Source: Castanea sativa
Lineage: Eukaryota; Streptophyta; Magnoliopsida; Fagales; Fagaceae
Length of the DNA stretch: 64,000 nucleotides
Assembly (NCBI RefSeq): GCF_040712315.1
Contig: NC_134015.1
Span: 3,384,445 to 3,448,444, forward strand
Direction of reading: 5' to 3'
The notes beneath the pieces are model-generated. The model ran no database searches. It was not told where the DNA came from and saw only the letters and a program-made list of their open reading frames with translations. This document shows, one piece after another, positions 63,371-64,000 of this stretch (the stretch's first letter is position 1; the number at the start of each line of letters is the position of its first letter). The position numbers were made by a program, and so were the translations under genes.

Positions 63371-64000
63371 TAGGGATGGCAATTTTTCCTCACCCCGCTA
63401 AACCCGCCCCTCCCCACTTCGCCCCGCGTGGGTTTTCCCCGCCCCTCAAAGGTGGTGGGACGGAGATGGGGCAAGGTTTTAGTCTTGCATCACGGGGCGG
63501 AGCGGGGATGGGTTTAAACTTTTTAGACCCGCCCCGCCCCGCCCCGCCCCACCCCTCTTTACTAAGGGTTATAATTGTAAATTTTTCATACCTTAAAACC
63601 CTAATATTTAAACAAAAATATTAATATTAGCATATTTTATTTTACCAAATGTGGTCCTCTGTCTTTATTTTGTTTTGTGTTATACTATGAGATTTGTTTT
63701 TTTATGATTGTTTTGTTAAACACTTGGATATATTATTCAAATTTTTCTAAAAATTGATTTGATATGATGAGATAAACTTAGTTGTAATTTCAAGTATATT
63801 TTTATTAATGAGATAATATTTTTATTAAAAAATTGTACCAATTATAGGGCAAATAACAAAAAATAGAGTTTTACGAGGTGGGGCGGGGCTTTGCGGGGCC
63901 CCAAGGGGTGAGGATGGGGTGAAAAAGTTTTCCCCCTCATGCGGGCTGGGGCGGGAATAGGGCAAAACAAAACCATGTAGGGCGGGGACGAAGACCTCAT
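63371..64000. mobile_element. GC-rich-ended hAT-like element, right end outside the window
   Basis: Starts TAGGGATGGCAATTTTTCC, a hAT-type MITE end. It is followed by arrays of CCCCGC/GGGGCGG, an AT-rich centre (63560-63860) and a second GGGGCGGGG-rich region to the window end. The GC-rich subterminal blocks stand out against the AT-rich surroundings. The right terminus is not in view. Confidence 0.6.

Overview
The window is nuclear DNA of a eudicot plant. The genes have GT-AG introns, plant-type 5' UTR introns, PPR proteins (one with a DYW tail), a polyubiquitin gene and plant transposon families. A woody eudicot such as a member of the Fagales would fit the repeat families, but that is a guess.

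Layout, left to right. 1-4.6 kb: minus-strand RPAP3/TPR5-like co-chaperone gene, its 3' end outside the window. 4.8-7.9 kb: nested repeats, namely a small foldback, a large foldback split by an internally deleted LINE with a 12-bp target-site duplication, and a SINE. 9.5-10.5 kb: non-autonomous hAT element with an 8-bp target-site duplication. 12.3-15.6 kb: minus-strand hexameric polyubiquitin gene with a long leader intron. 15.7-19.3 kb: MITE, minisatellite and SINE-like repeats. 19.3-21 kb: minus-strand APC11 gene with an odd first coding intron, followed by a gene fragment. 21.3-23.4 kb: intronless DYW-type PPR gene. 27.3-31.9 kb: minus-strand INO80 subunit B (IES2-like) gene. 32-42.9 kb: AT-rich repeat-filled DNA without a gene. 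42.9-50.1 kb: a solo LTR, then Ty3/gypsy pol remnants around a second LTR element whose two flanks do not match. 51.1-53.9 kb: plus-strand gene of a plant TRF-like/unknown nuclear family with a MITE in its first intron. 55.6-57.1 kb: remnant of an unrecognised gene. 59.6-61.4 kb: Rf-like PPR pseudogene. 62.4-64 kb: LTR-like sequence and the left part of a GC-rich hAT-like element.

The intact genes are unrelated housekeeping functions: protein-complex assembly, ubiquitin supply, the anaphase-promoting complex, organelle RNA processing and chromatin remodelling. They do not form a pathway or cluster, and I found no new gene system. The most informative features are structural: a required GC-AG intron, a one-base splice conflict in APC11, nested insertions with readable target-site duplications, a hybrid LTR element that looks like an ectopic recombination product, and a decayed Rf-like gene.
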